Part shown: positions 34,110 through 43,400 of the stretch, piece by piece
How the letters are laid out: each line of letters begins with the position of its first letter
Numbering within the stretch: the first letter of the stretch is position 1
DNA from: Phycisphaeraceae bacterium
Lineage (GTDB): Bacteria; Planctomycetota; Phycisphaerae; Phycisphaerales; UBA1924
Assembly (NCBI GenBank): GCA_019636615.1
Contig: JAHBXF010000002.1
Location: forward strand, 622,001-686,000
Direction of reading: 5' to 3'
DNA length: 64,000 nucleotides
Position numbers and translations under genes: made by a program
The notes under the pieces: generated by a model
The model's database searches: none
What the model saw: the letters and a program-made list of their open reading frames with translations, nothing else
What the model was told of the DNA's origin: nothing

Positions 34110-35339
34110 TCAACCATCAACGCGTCGCACGCTCGTGATCCACCCGCCGCCCATCACTACGTCGGGATCTTCCGCCGCGTACAGCACCAGGGCCTGACCC
34201 GGGGCGACCGACATCTGGGGGGTATCGAAGCGAACCTCGAATCGCCCTGTTCTGCCCGAGTGTGTCGAGCCTGTCTGCGGCGGAAGAACCCTGACCGCGG
34301 CACGTACCGCTGGTGTGTTGTAGCGATACTTGGCCATCACCCCTCGCCACCCATCCGGCTCGTCGGCAAGCCAGTTGGCCTCTCCCGCCACGCACGACTC
34401 GCTCAGCAGATCCTGAGCCTGGCCGACAGTGACCGTGTTCCCCGCGGCGTCTTTCGACACCACGTACACGCGGTGCCCCAGCGAGATATCAAGCCCTCGC
34501 CGCTGCCCGATGGTGAATCGGTGCTGCCCCCGGTGCGTGCCCACGACCTTTCCTTCGGCGTCGAGAATCACACCCTCACGCGCTGTCTCCGGGCGGCGTT
34601 TATCCACAAGCGATGCGTAGTCATTATCCGGAACAAAGCAGATTTCCTGCGAGTCCGGCTTGTCGAAGACCAGCAGCCCTCGCTCCTGGGCGATCTCTCT
34701 CACGCGGCTCTTGGGCATGGCCCCGATGGGGAACATCATCTCCGCGAGTTTCTCGCGCGGCGCCCCGAAGAGCACATACGATTGATCCTTCGAGTGATCG
34801 ACGCCCCGCATGAGCCGCCGGGTGCCATCGTTCATCGTTTCGATGCGCGCGTAGTGCCCGCTGGCGACCGCGTCCGCCCCCAGTTGCCTCGCATACTCGT
34901 GCAACTTGCCGAACTTGAGCCAGTCGTTGCACCGAACGCACGGGTTGGGCGTTCTTCCCGCGGCGTACTCGTCCGCGAAGTAGTCGATGATCCGTCCGAA
35001 ATCTTTCTTGAAGTTGCAGACGTACAGCGGGATCCCCAACTGGGACGCGACCGCCCTCGCGTCCGCCGCATCATTGATCGAACAACACCCCTGGTGTCCG
35101 ATCTTGAGCGGCTTGCCGGCCGCCGCGCGGCACGCCTCTTCGGCCGGCAGCAGTTCGTCGAGCGATTCTCCGGGCGAACCGAGCCGCATGAAGCAGCCCA
35201 CCACTTCGTGCCCAGCCTCAACCAGCAACGCCGCGGCGACAGAACTGTCGACCCCGCCCGACATCGCGACCAGAACTTTGCCTCGGGTGCCTGTGCTCAC
35301 TGAACAGATTGTAGTGAAGTCCGCGACGGGGCGGTTCAT
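34110..35339 (-). CDS. mnmA: tRNA-specific 2-thiouridylase
   Basis: Adds sulfur to the wobble uridine of Glu, Gln and Lys tRNAs. 409 residues. PP-loop AMSGGVDSSVAAALL near residue 20, TPNPCVRCNDWLKFG with the catalytic first Cys, and GLLVFDKPDSQEICFVPD with the second Cys. The ATG at 35339 overlaps the purQ stop as ATGA, and the frame upstream of it is unconserved; the N-terminal extension before the PP-loop is only ~19 residues. The ~20-residue excess over common MnmA lies in a Cys-containing insert between the PP-loop and motif II. Last gene of the leftward hscB operon. Confidence 0.95.
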   Translation of the reverse strand: MNRPVADFTTICSVSTGTRGKVLVAMSGGVDSSVAAALLVEAGHEVVGCFMRLGSPGESLDELLPAEEACRAAAGKPLKIGHQGCCSINDAADARAVASQLGIPLYVCNFKKDFGRIIDYFADEYAAGRTPNPCVRCNDWLKFGKLHEYARQLGADAVASGHYARIETMNDGTRRLMRGVDHSKDQSYVLFGAPREKLAEMMFPIGAMPKSRVREIAQERGLLVFDKPDSQEICFVPDNDYASLVDKRRPETAREGVILDAEGKVVGTHRGQHRFTIGQRRGLDISLGHRVYVVSKDAAGNTVTVGQAQDLLSESCVAGEANWLADEPDGWRGVMAKYRYNTPAVRAAVRVLPPQTGSTHSGRTGRFEVRFDTPQMSVAPGQALVLYAAEDPDVVMGGGWITSVRRVDG

Positions 35340-36163
35340 CCCACCGCGGCGACGCAGGCCGAGACCGCCGCGCGGAAGATCTTGAGGCCGGGTGTCTGCG
35401 AGCCTTCGATCATCTCCCTGGGCAGCCGTGTCCACGACGGGTGGCGGTTCCAGTCCAGGAACCTCTCGGGGTGTGGCATGAGCCCAAAGATGCGTCCTGA
35501 AGCATCACACACGCCGGCGATGGCGTTCTGAGAACCGTTGTAGTTGTCGGCGTACCGCAGAACGACCTGCCCCTGCTGCTCCAACCTGTCCAGAATCGCC
35601 GCGGAGGCGGTCACAAATCGCCCCTCGCCGTGCGCCGCTGGGAACTGGTGGGTCAGCCGCACCCTTGTTTGGTCTGCGAGTTCTTCGAGCAGGCCCTGTG
35701 TCCACAGGCAGACCGACGCTGGGTTCACATCAAATCCCACCCATCGGTCGTGGAATCTCGCGTCCTGGTTGTCGGTCAGCGCGATGCTCTGCTCCGGGCT
35801 GACATCCGGCCAGGGCTCACCGGCCGCCGGACCCGGCAGAAGCCCCGCCTGAACCAGAACCTGAAAGCCGTTGCACACCCCGATCATCGGGCACCCCCGT
35901 GCCGCGGCTTGCCGCAGCGCGGGGTAGACCTTCTCACGCAGTTTCACCGCGTACACCCGTCCAGAAGCGATATCGTCGCCGTAACTGAACCCGCCGGGAA
36001 AACCCACGATGTCGTACCCATCGAGCCTGCCGGGGCTTTCACACAGGCGGTCAAGATGCACAAGGTCCACCGCCGCGCCAGCCATGGCAAAGGCGCGGCA
36101 GAGTTCCACATCACAGTTCGTTCCCGGAGCGCGGACGACAACAGCACGGACCATGCATGACAT
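35336..36163 (-). CDS. purQ: Phosphoribosylformylglycinamidine synthase subunit PurQ
   Basis: Glutaminase subunit that feeds ammonia to PurL in purine synthesis. 275 residues. Class I amidotransferase nucleophile GVCNGFQVLVQAG, FPGGFSYGDDI near residue 55, and His/Glu of the triad in LMPHPER near the end. Length fits a PurQ with a short C-terminal extension. The ATG at 36163 overlaps the stop of the upstream membrane gene (TAATG); the internal MVRAVVVRAPGTNCD start (36154) matches other PurQ N-termini better, so nine bases are uncertain. No purL or purS gene is nearby. Translationally coupled to mnmA at its 3' end. Confidence 0.95.
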   Translation of the reverse strand: MSCMVRAVVVRAPGTNCDVELCRAFAMAGAAVDLVHLDRLCESPGRLDGYDIVGFPGGFSYGDDIASGRVYAVKLREKVYPALRQAAARGCPMIGVCNGFQVLVQAGLLPGPAAGEPWPDVSPEQSIALTDNQDARFHDRWVGFDVNPASVCLWTQGLLEELADQTRVRLTHQFPAAHGEGRFVTASAAILDRLEQQGQVVLRYADNYNGSQNAIAGVCDASGRIFGLMPHPERFLDWNRHPSWTRLPREMIEGSQTPGLKIFRAAVSACVAAVG

Positions 36164-37230
36164 TACGCTCGGCGCGGGGCCGTGTCACCCCCGCCGAACT
36201 GCCCTATGAGCGGTTCGACAAGGTCCTTGGCCGTCACCATCCCCACAGGCCGGCCATTGGCATCTTCGACGATGCCGGCCCTGGAGTTGGCGATGTAGAG
36301 CAGCCGCAGGGCTTCCGGCGCCGGCGTCGTGGTCTTGAGCCTTACCGGCTGCGTCACGATGTCGCCCACCCGGCGTGCATCCCGCTTCAGGTACAAATCG
36401 GCGTGGCGCGCGATGCCGACCACCCTCCCCTCCGCGTTGACAACCGGGAAACGGCTGAACTTCCTCTCGCCCACGAGTTTTCTCGCGAAGGGGATCTCGG
36501 CGTTGACCGGCAGCGTGCGCACCCGGCTCCACGGCGTCAACTCGTCCGCCACGGTGACGCCTCGGAACGCCAGCGCACGATCGACCAGCGATACCTGAGA
36601 CTCTGAGAGCACCCCGTGCGCCGCACCTTCCTTGAGCAGCGCGGCGATGCGCTGCCTCGCGTCACCCAGGGTCGCCGCGGGCAGGCCCGCGACCCGCTCG
36701 ATAATCTTGGGCATCTGCAGAACGAGCCACAGCAGCCCGCTCGCGGTAAGGGCCGAGCGTACCACCCAAAGCGGCCTGGCGAAGAGATATGTCAGTTTGT
36801 CGGCCCTGATTCGGAAGAGTTCCTTGGGCAGCGCCTCGCCCATCACAAAGAGCGACGGCGCAATGATGACCGTGTTCACCAGCGCACGCGTGGCCTCCCC
36901 CAACGGGAAAGGCGAGAGGAACCTGTTCATCGCCTCCGCGCTCATGAACCCCACGATGTTGTTGGCGATCAGCAGCGTCGCCACCAGCCGCTCGGGCCGC
37001 TCGAGTTCCGCCCGGATCAATCTCGCGGGCACATCCGGCGGGGTGCGGCGCGACCTCAGGTCGAGCCGCACACGGTTGAGCGTGTAGCACCCTGTCTCTG
37101 TGCCGCTGCACACCGCGGAGGCCACGAGCGTCGCCAACCACACGGTGCCCCACAGAACGAGTTCCCAGGGTGAAGCCGCGGCCGCCGACACGGCGCCCTC
37201 GATCAGTCCTTGATCGCCGTCGTCGCTCAT
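36163..37230 (-). CDS. CNNM/CorC-family membrane protein (DUF21-CBS), second copy
   Basis: 355 residues: DUF21/CNNM membrane domain with helices near 22-40, 90-110 and 120-165 (ELVLWGTVWLATLVASAVC ... VNTVIIAPSLFVMGEALPKELFRI) followed by a CBS pair near 215-340 (FSRFPVVNAEGRVVGIARHADL, IVEDANGRPVGMVTAKDLVEPL). The C-terminal CorC_HlyC domain of the adjacent paralogue is missing. Family members are linked to Mg/Co handling or magnesium efflux; the direct substrate here is not known. Its start overlaps the previous gene's stop by four bases (ATGA), so the two paralogues are made together and could form a heterodimer. Confidence 0.87.
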   Translation of the reverse strand: MSDDGDQGLIEGAVSAAAASPWELVLWGTVWLATLVASAVCSGTETGCYTLNRVRLDLRSRRTPPDVPARLIRAELERPERLVATLLIANNIVGFMSAEAMNRFLSPFPLGEATRALVNTVIIAPSLFVMGEALPKELFRIRADKLTYLFARPLWVVRSALTASGLLWLVLQMPKIIERVAGLPAATLGDARQRIAALLKEGAAHGVLSESQVSLVDRALAFRGVTVADELTPWSRVRTLPVNAEIPFARKLVGERKFSRFPVVNAEGRVVGIARHADLYLKRDARRVGDIVTQPVRLKTTTPAPEALRLLYIANSRAGIVEDANGRPVGMVTAKDLVEPLIGQFGGGDTAPRRA

Positions 37231-38549
37231 GAGCCTCTCCTCTGGGAGTCCTCACCCCGTTCTGTCGCCGCGGGGTCGATCAGCCAGACCCGCGCACGTT
37301 CGACCACTCTGCCGTCCGTTCGCTCCACGCGCAGGCGGATATTGCCCACGACGACTTCATCTCCCTCGCGGGGCAGCCGCCCGAGCCCAGAGACGATCAG
37401 CCCGCCCACAGTGGAAACGCGCCCATCCGCCAGGTTGGCGCCGAGCCCGAAAAACTCCACCCAGTCGCGCACGCTCAGCCGCCCCGGCACTTCCCACGCA
37501 CCCACGCCGACGATGCGAATCTGCCTGTCAATCTCGGCCCCCGCCGCTTCCGGCGCCACGTTCACGATCTCTGCCAGCACCTGCTCCAGACTCACCATGC
37601 CCGTGATCGCCCCGTGTTCATCCACACACAAGGCGATGTCCGAGGTGCCAACGCGGAAGTGCTCAAGGGCCTGATCGAGCCGCACACGCTCTGGGAGATA
37701 CTCGGGCTTGACCGTGTGGCGCAACACCGGAGACTCGGCCGTGGCCGGGTCCACGTTCAACAAGGGCAGCACTTCCTGCAGGTCGATGAACCCCACCACC
37801 GAATCGGTTTCAAGCCCTCCCTGCCTGCACACGGGGTATCGCGTGAAGCCTGTGTCGCCCGCCAACGCCAAAAGTTCGTCAACGCGCGACGAGGCCGGCA
37901 CAAAGACGACCTCCATCCGGGGCGTCATCACCTCGCGCACCCGGATGGTTGAGAGCGAAACCACGTCCGCCAGCAGCCTCTGCTCGCCGTGCGCGATCAC
38001 GCCCTCCTTCGCGCCCACGTCCAACAGCAGCGCGAGTTCTTCGGCGCTCAGCGTCCCCCGTGCCTCACGCTTCACCGGCGCCATGAGCCGGGCGAAGGGC
38101 GCGATGATGAAACGCTCGGCGAAGCGGCGAACGGGCGTGATCACCACAAACCACCACAGCACGGGCCTGGCGACCAGCCTGCACAGCAGCACCCGCTGGC
38201 TCGTCGCCAAAGACTTGGGAATCACCTCGGCCAGAACGACCAATGCGAGAATTGACACCGCCAGATACCCCAGCGACCAGAGCCCGCTGAACTGGCTCTG
38301 CACCGCGGCCATCACCACGAAGTAGGCCGCGTTCACCAGCGTGTTGGCCAGCAGAATCGCCACCAGGAGCGACCTGGGTTGCGTCAGCATCGAGGCCACC
38401 GCGCTGTACACGCCGGGGTGCGATTTGCGCAGCCGCAGCAACTCCGCCTGCGTCACGCTGAAGAGCGCCGTCTCTGAGGCCGAACACACCGCAGAGAGCC
38501 CCAGCAACACGGGCATCGCCGCCAGAAGGATCAGTGCAAACTCGTTCAT
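37227..38549 (-). CDS. CNNM/CorC-family membrane protein (DUF21-CBS-CorC_HlyC), first copy
   Basis: 440 residues. DUF21 domain with helices near 5-25, 58-85 and 95-140 (LLGLSAVCSASETALFSV, LVVLAEVIPKSLA), then two CBS repeats near 200-320 (REVMTPRMEVVFVPAS, DIALCVDEHGAITGMVSLEQVL), then a CorC_HlyC transporter-associated domain near 340-425 (GLIVSGLGRLPREGDEV). Complete for this family. It follows hscB by 19 bases and overlaps its shorter paralogue by four. Possible role in divalent-cation homeostasis (family knowledge). Confidence 0.9.
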   Translation of the reverse strand: MNEFALILLAAMPVLLGLSAVCSASETALFSVTQAELLRLRKSHPGVYSAVASMLTQPRSLLVAILLANTLVNAAYFVVMAAVQSQFSGLWSLGYLAVSILALVVLAEVIPKSLATSQRVLLCRLVARPVLWWFVVITPVRRFAERFIIAPFARLMAPVKREARGTLSAEELALLLDVGAKEGVIAHGEQRLLADVVSLSTIRVREVMTPRMEVVFVPASSRVDELLALAGDTGFTRYPVCRQGGLETDSVVGFIDLQEVLPLLNVDPATAESPVLRHTVKPEYLPERVRLDQALEHFRVGTSDIALCVDEHGAITGMVSLEQVLAEIVNVAPEAAGAEIDRQIRIVGVGAWEVPGRLSVRDWVEFFGLGANLADGRVSTVGGLIVSGLGRLPREGDEVVVGNIRLRVERTDGRVVERARVWLIDPAATERGEDSQRRGS

Positions 38550-38568
38550 CTGGGTTATCTGCCCGGCC

Positions 38569-39102
38569 TCAGGTCAAATCCGCCCGCGACGGGTCATATC
38601 CGGGCGACAACTGCTCGAGCAACCGTTCGATGTACCTCCAGGCGTTCAACTCTCGCCGAATCTCGCTGAGAACCGCCGGGTCACCCGTCTGCGAATGCCG
38701 CTCAAACAGGCCAAGCACGGTCTGCTCATGCTCTCCGCGTTTCGCCCGCCCCCATTCCTGCCACTTGGCTCGTGCGCCCTCTCCCCCCGCGGCCACCTCG
38801 GCCTCGACATCTTCTCGCACGCCCATGATGTACACCAGAAACCCCTCGGGCAGCGTTTTCTCTCGTTCCTTGCCGGGGCCCCCAAGACGCCCCAACAACA
38901 CCTCGGCCCGCTGCAACGGGTCTGCCAGCGCGGCCCGGGCGGCGGTCAGGGCAGCCGTGGCATCCTCGGCGTCTTCCCCGCCCTCCACACGCACATCGGG
39001 GTGATGCTCGGCGGCCTTGCGCAGAAAGGCCCGACGCAGCGAGGTCTCGTCGATCCCGTACGCGGGCTGCAATCCCAGAAGATCAAAGGCATCGGTGCTC
39101 AT
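38569..39102 (-). CDS. hscB: HscB-like Fe-S co-chaperone (J domain + HSCB C-terminal)
   Basis: 177 residues. N-terminal J domain (FDLLGLQPAYGIDETSLRRAFLRKAAEHHPDVRV) with an intact HPD motif. The C-terminal ~75 residues form the three-helix HSCB_C domain, ending in LNAWRYIERLLEQL. HscB delivers IscU to the HscA chaperone for Fe-S transfer; neither hscA nor iscU is adjacent, so the partners are elsewhere. First gene of the leftward hscB - corC - corC - purQ - mnmA run. A J-protein without HSCB function is the alternative, but the C-terminal domain makes HscB the better call. Confidence 0.82.
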   Translation of the reverse strand: MSTDAFDLLGLQPAYGIDETSLRRAFLRKAAEHHPDVRVEGGEDAEDATAALTAARAALADPLQRAEVLLGRLGGPGKEREKTLPEGFLVYIMGVREDVEAEVAAGGEGARAKWQEWGRAKRGEHEQTVLGLFERHSQTGDPAVLSEIRRELNAWRYIERLLEQLSPGYDPSRADLT

Positions 39103-39182
39103 CGGCCGGGGAGTGTACCGTGTAGGCGGCCGCCGGGACGGTTCGAGTTTGGTACCCTGTATGAGTGCAGAAAGGAGCCCCT

Positions 39183-39887
39183 GTGAGCAGCCACATCGGG
39201 ATCGTCGGCGTGAGCCCTGAAGGGGCGGCGCTCTTCTACCAGTCGCTGACGCGCCACGCGGGCCGCTTGTGCCCCCCTGATCAGCACCCGCGGCTCACGG
39301 TGCACAACGAACCCTTGGCGCAATACATCGACGCCATCCGGCGCGACGACTGGATGGCCGTCGGCCGCCTGCTGCGCCGCTCTGCCGAATTGCTGGCCAG
39401 GTGCGGCGTGCAGTTCTGCATCACGCCCGACGCCGCTGTACAGCACGCCGTTCAACTCGCCGAGGTTGGTTCGCCCGTTCCCTGGCTCACCATGACCGAA
39501 CTGGTCGGCAGCGCCGTTGCCGCGGAAAACCGAAAAACCGTCGGCATCATCGGCACAGAACTGGTGATGAACTCATCCACCTTTCAGACCCATCTGGGCC
39601 TGAAGGGAATCCACGTGCTCACCCCGGAACACGACGACGCTCGATTACTCGATGACATCATCTTCCGCGAACTGATCTTCGGCACCATCCGAAGTGAATC
39701 GCGTGCCACGGTCGTGCGGATCATCGACCACCTCGCCCAGCGCGGCTGCGACGGGGTTGTCATCGCGTGCAGCGAAGCCCCGCTTCTCATCTCGCGCGAG
39801 AACTCTCCCCTTCCCCTTTATGACGCGGGCGAGATTCTTGCCGAGGCGTGCGTGAAGCGCCCGGTCTCAGAAGCGGCGCAGCCCTGA
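39183..39887 (+). CDS. Aspartate/glutamate racemase family protein
   Basis: 234 residues, PLP-independent racemase fold (alpha/beta, two pseudo-symmetric domains). The N-terminus HIGIVGVSPEGAALFYQSL is typical. The two catalytic-Cys regions are GVQFCITPDAA (first Cys, residue 76) and GVVIACSEAPLL (second Cys, residue 191), so both thiols are present; the usual PCNT and GCTE contexts are altered. Substrate cannot be decided between Asp, Glu or another acid. GTG at 39183 is the start because AAAGGAG ends five bases before it; an earlier GTG at 39165 lacks such a site. It is divergent from hscB. It ends at the edge of a 545-base non-coding region. Confidence 0.85.
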   Translation: MSSHIGIVGVSPEGAALFYQSLTRHAGRLCPPDQHPRLTVHNEPLAQYIDAIRRDDWMAVGRLLRRSAELLARCGVQFCITPDAAVQHAVQLAEVGSPVPWLTMTELVGSAVAAENRKTVGIIGTELVMNSSTFQTHLGLKGIHVLTPEHDDARLLDDIIFRELIFGTIRSESRATVVRIIDHLAQRGCDGVVIACSEAPLLISRENSPLPLYDAGEILAEACVKRPVSEAAQP

Positions 39888-39953
39888 GCGTGTGCCTTCA
39901 CACTCATTTTCAATCCCATCCGCGGCACCCTTCCCTACACCGAACAAATCGGC

Positions 39954-40152
39954 CAGGTAGATTTTGAATCATCCTCCACGTTGCGTGGCGTGGGCAGATG
40001 GTCCCACGCCCTGGGCACGTCTTCTCTTTCTGACTCTGCGGAACTACTGCACTTGGGGGTGCGAATCCCCCGTGCGTGCACGGAGTCGGGGGCTGTCAAG
40101 CCGGCTGGTCGGGTTCAAATCCGGGTGGAGGATCACAGGAATCCTTCACCTG
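39954..40152 (+). ncRNA. Candidate structured RNA with T-loop motifs, unknown class
   Basis: Outer closing stem: CAGGT (39954-39958)/ACCTG (40148-40152), GATT (39960-39963)/AATC (40140-40143), then nine perfect pairs ATCCTCCAC (39971-39979)/GTGGAGGAT (40125-40133). Inside are hairpins. P2: GGCGTGGG (39987-39994)/CCCACGCC (40003-40010). P3: CTGACTCTG (40030-40038)/CGGAGTCGG (40081-40089), with TGCAC/GTGCA and GGGGG/CCCCC closing the loop TGCGAAT (40060-40066). P4: GGCT/AGCC near 40091-40102. P5: a T-loop-like TTCAAAT (40114-40120) closed by GG/CC. Layout resembles a multi-branch regulatory RNA or a 6S-like RNA, and the 3' end looks like the T-arm and acceptor of a tRNA, but 199 nt with no anticodon arm is not a tRNA. 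Strand chosen to match the gene that follows. Confidence 0.45.
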
Positions 40153-40370
40153 CTTGTGGAATCCACTAGACAGTGCCCCGTACGTTCGGTACGCTGTCGG
40201 AGGTTGGATGGCGGGTTCCGATAGGTTCTTGAACGTTTCGGCCGTCCGAACGGGCGGCCACTGCTCGCAAACAGGTTGGTTCTCGTGGGTTTTGGGCGGG
40301 TCGCGGGGCGCAGGAAGCCCCCGCGAGGCGTATCTTGGGCCATCGGCAACCCCGGTATTGCGGGAGTGCT

Positions 40371-40407
40371 GACTCCGCGCGGCGGTCGTTCACCGTTTCG
40401 CGGAGTC
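40371..40407 (+). promoter_or_regulatory. Hairpin just upstream of the giant gene's start
   Basis: GACTCCGCG (40371-40379) pairs perfectly with CGCGGAGTC (40399-40407); the 19-base loop holds an inner CGGT/ACCG pairing. It ends 15 bases before the ribosome-binding GGAG (40423-40426), so it could modulate initiation or processing. Confidence 0.55.
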
Positions 40408-40432
40408 TGCGTCGCACTTGACGGAGCCTGAC

Positions 40433-43400
40433 ATGGATTTTGGCACGCAGCGTTCGTCCGGGCTTGGTGGTTCATGGCTCACCCGTCTCCGGGATGCATC
40501 AGGCCGAATGGCCGATCGCGCCCGCGCGTCGGCCTGGCCCGCGATGCTCACTCCCGGCGCGCTCTCGCGCGCCATGGGTGTAGACGCCAACGGCGATCGC
40601 GGGATGGTCTCTCTCGAAGGCTTCGAGAACCGAATTCTGCTGGAAGGCAGTTTCGGCAGCCCCGTGCAGATCTTGATCGATGATGACGGCCGCGGCGCTG
40701 CCGCCGGCGACATCAACCCGGCCATCCCGAGCACGGACAACGATTTCTTCCGCTTCACCGCCCCGGCCAACGACTTCGTACGCATCCTCGCCGACACCGC
40801 CAACGAGGCGCCGCTGAGCAACCTCAACACGCGCATCTCGGTGTACCGCGACGACCAGACACTCATCGGCACCAGCACGAACAACGGCTCACTCACCTCC
40901 GGCCTCGCGAGAGACGGCTGGTTCGGTTTCGTCGCCGAGGCGGGCGCCTCGTACTACGTCGTGGTGAGCAGCGAGGGCACCGCCCAGGGCACGTACACCC
41001 TGCGGATCGACTCGCTCAGCACCGATTTCACTGTCGGCGGCGAACTCCCCGCCGATGCGGGCATCGGCCGTGAACTCAACAGCCCCGTTCCCAACCTGCA
41101 GACAGGCATGCCCCCGATCACGCCGATCCTCGGGCAACTCCAACTGCGTCAGCAGGACATCGTCTACCGCTATGTCGCGCCGACCACGGCCGGGTACGAC
41201 AGCCTCGTCACGCTCAACGCGCAGTCAACGCAGCTCAACCTCAACCGCAGGATGGATACCCGGCTTGAGGTCTACAACAGCCAGGGCCAGCTCATCTCGT
41301 CAGACAGCGACGCGGGCCGCATCAACGACGCCTTCACCACGTTCAAGGCCGCGCAGGGCGAGACATACTACATCCGCGTCCGCAGCGATCAAATCCGCAA
41401 CGCGAACGTGGAACTGGCCACCGGGCCATACTTCCTGGTCTTTGATGCGCTCGCCACGCAGTTGAATATCAACCCTGTCACCCGCTCGCTCGCGCTCTCC
41501 GACGCGTTCATCGGCTTTGGCGCCCCCACGACGCCCCCCGTTCCGCAGATGCCCAACCCGCGGTTCCAGACCGCGTCGTACGTCTTCCAGGCCAAGGGCG
41601 ACGGACTCACCATCATCACGGTGCAGCCCACCGGCCTGGCACCCGTTACCGACCCGGCGGTTCGTCTCTTCGACGAATCCGGTGTGCTTATCGCATTCAA
41701 CGACAACTTCGCGGGCCTGGCGGCGCAGCTCGAAGTGCAGTTGCAGGGCGGCAACAACTACTACCTGGTCGTCGACGGCTTCGAGATAAGCAGCCAGGTG
41801 CAGTTCAACCTCACCATCGCCTCGAACCACACCTTCGACCCCACCCAACCGGTGGACGATCACCCCAACAACCCGGCATACCCGGACAGCCCAGTCTTTG
41901 ATGCCGTCAACAGGCGCATCTTCGAGCAGGCCACCTCGCTGCGATTCAGCGATCCCTTCCTCACCCTTGACGCCAACCAGAATCCTCTCCGCGACCGCGG
42001 CCACCGCGCCACCGCCGTGGGCACAGGCCGCTTGCACCGCGCCGGTGATACCGACCTCTTCCAGTTCACCGCCCCGGTGGACATGCTCACCAACTACGCC
42101 GGCAACAACGACGATATCGGCTCATCCCTGTTCATCGGCGGCATCTTCACACAGGCCGATCCCAGCACACCTTACCCCGTCAACTCGCGAAACCTGACCA
42201 TCTGGGACGCCGCGGACTACTGGTACACCGGCGCCCAGTTCTTCGATCCCAACTTCAACGTCACGTACGGCTTCAACGACAACCCCACGACCATCGACTC
42301 TGAAGGCCCCGAAGTCCACGTGCTGTTTGACTGGAACCCCGGCGGCGGAACGGGCGGCACCGGCGGCACAACCAGCCGCGTGCTCGTTGTCGGCGGCGAC
42401 TTCGATCTCGTTGTTCCCGGCCCCTTCGGCCCCGTCACCTTCCGCAACCTCGCCGTCTGGCGTCAGAACCCCACCAACGGCCAGTGGTTCTGGTCCAACG
42501 CCGTTGTGGCGAACGGTTTCACGGTCACGCTGGGCTCGGTCGATGGCCCGGTCTTCGCGGCCACCGCGTTCGACCCCGCGAGTTACGACCCCGACGGATC
42601 CGGCCCGCTGCCCGACGTGCCCGATCTCTTCGGGCTCGGCCTCGCCATCGGCGGCGACTTCACCAGTGTCGGCGGCCAGATCGTCAACGGCGCGTATGTC
42701 GGCGGCAATCCGGCGAACAACGTCTCCTTCTTTGCACCAGAGTTCGGCGCCTGGGTTCCCGTTGGCTTTGGCGTAGACGGTCCTGTCTTTGCCCTGACAA
42801 CGTACAACTTTGAAGATCCGGGGAGCCAACGCGAACCTCAGGCTGATCCTCCCCTTCCTCTCGTCCTGGACACGCCTGACTATCCCGTGTCTCTGATCAT
42901 CGGCGGCGCTTTCACGGGCGGGGTCGGCTTCTGGACCGGCCAGTTCGCAGGCCCCGAAGCCGAGATCAGGCCGCTTTCCATCGGCGCGCCAAACCAGCCT
43001 CAAGACCCGGGCTTCATCAATGGCGTGGTCTTCTCACTCGCTGTCATCACAGACCCCGACCCAGATGTTGACGGCCCTGATGAAGCCGCCGAAGTGCTCG
43101 TCATCGCCGGCAGTTTTTCCAGCGCCGGCACCGCCATCGGCGCCAACAACATCGTGAAGTATGGTCGCATCGACCAGACCTTCAACGACCCCGCCGAGCC
43201 CGAGTACGCCCCACGATTGAAGTGGGAAACGATGGGCGAAGGCACCGACGGCCCCATCTTCGCCATGACCGTGTGGGATCCGCCGGACATCAACAACCAG
43301 ACGATCGATCCGATCCTCGTCATCGCAGGCTTCTTCTCCGACGCCGATGGCGTCGCGGCGGGCAATATCGCCGCGTACGGCTTCCTCGGAGATCAAGACG

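Larger units (their letters stand above)
39888..40432. other. 545-base non-coding, highly structured leader region of the giant gene
   Basis: No gene of its own is supported here. The left part (39954-40152) is the folded RNA described separately. The right part has further inverted repeats. One is CGTAC/GTACG with a GTTCG loop near 40178-40192. Another is GGCCGTCCG/CGGGCGGCC, with one G-T wobble, near 40239-40258. A third is TCGCGGGG (40301-40308) with CCCCGCGA (40319-40326). The last is the long hairpin at 40371-40407. TACACC at 39936-39941 is a weak -10 candidate; no good -35 is seen. I see no coding content in any frame. Confidence 0.6.

Noticed and set aside
36163-38549. Tandem duplication or gene-conversion repeat of the corC paralogues
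   Set aside because: They share domain type but have low sequence identity and different lengths, so this is an old duplication, not a recent repeat.
40060-40133. tRNA-like 3' end (T-arm and acceptor-like sequence)
   Set aside because: The GGGTTCAAATCC and GTGGAGGAT segments resemble a T-arm and acceptor 3' strand, but the matching 5' strand is 146 bases upstream, no anticodon arm with a proper U33 is present, and the T-stem has a G-G mismatch. It is not a canonical tRNA.
39954-40152. Transfer-messenger RNA
   Set aside because: No tag reading frame, no conserved 5' tmRNA segment and only 199 bases; the T-arm-like part alone is not enough.
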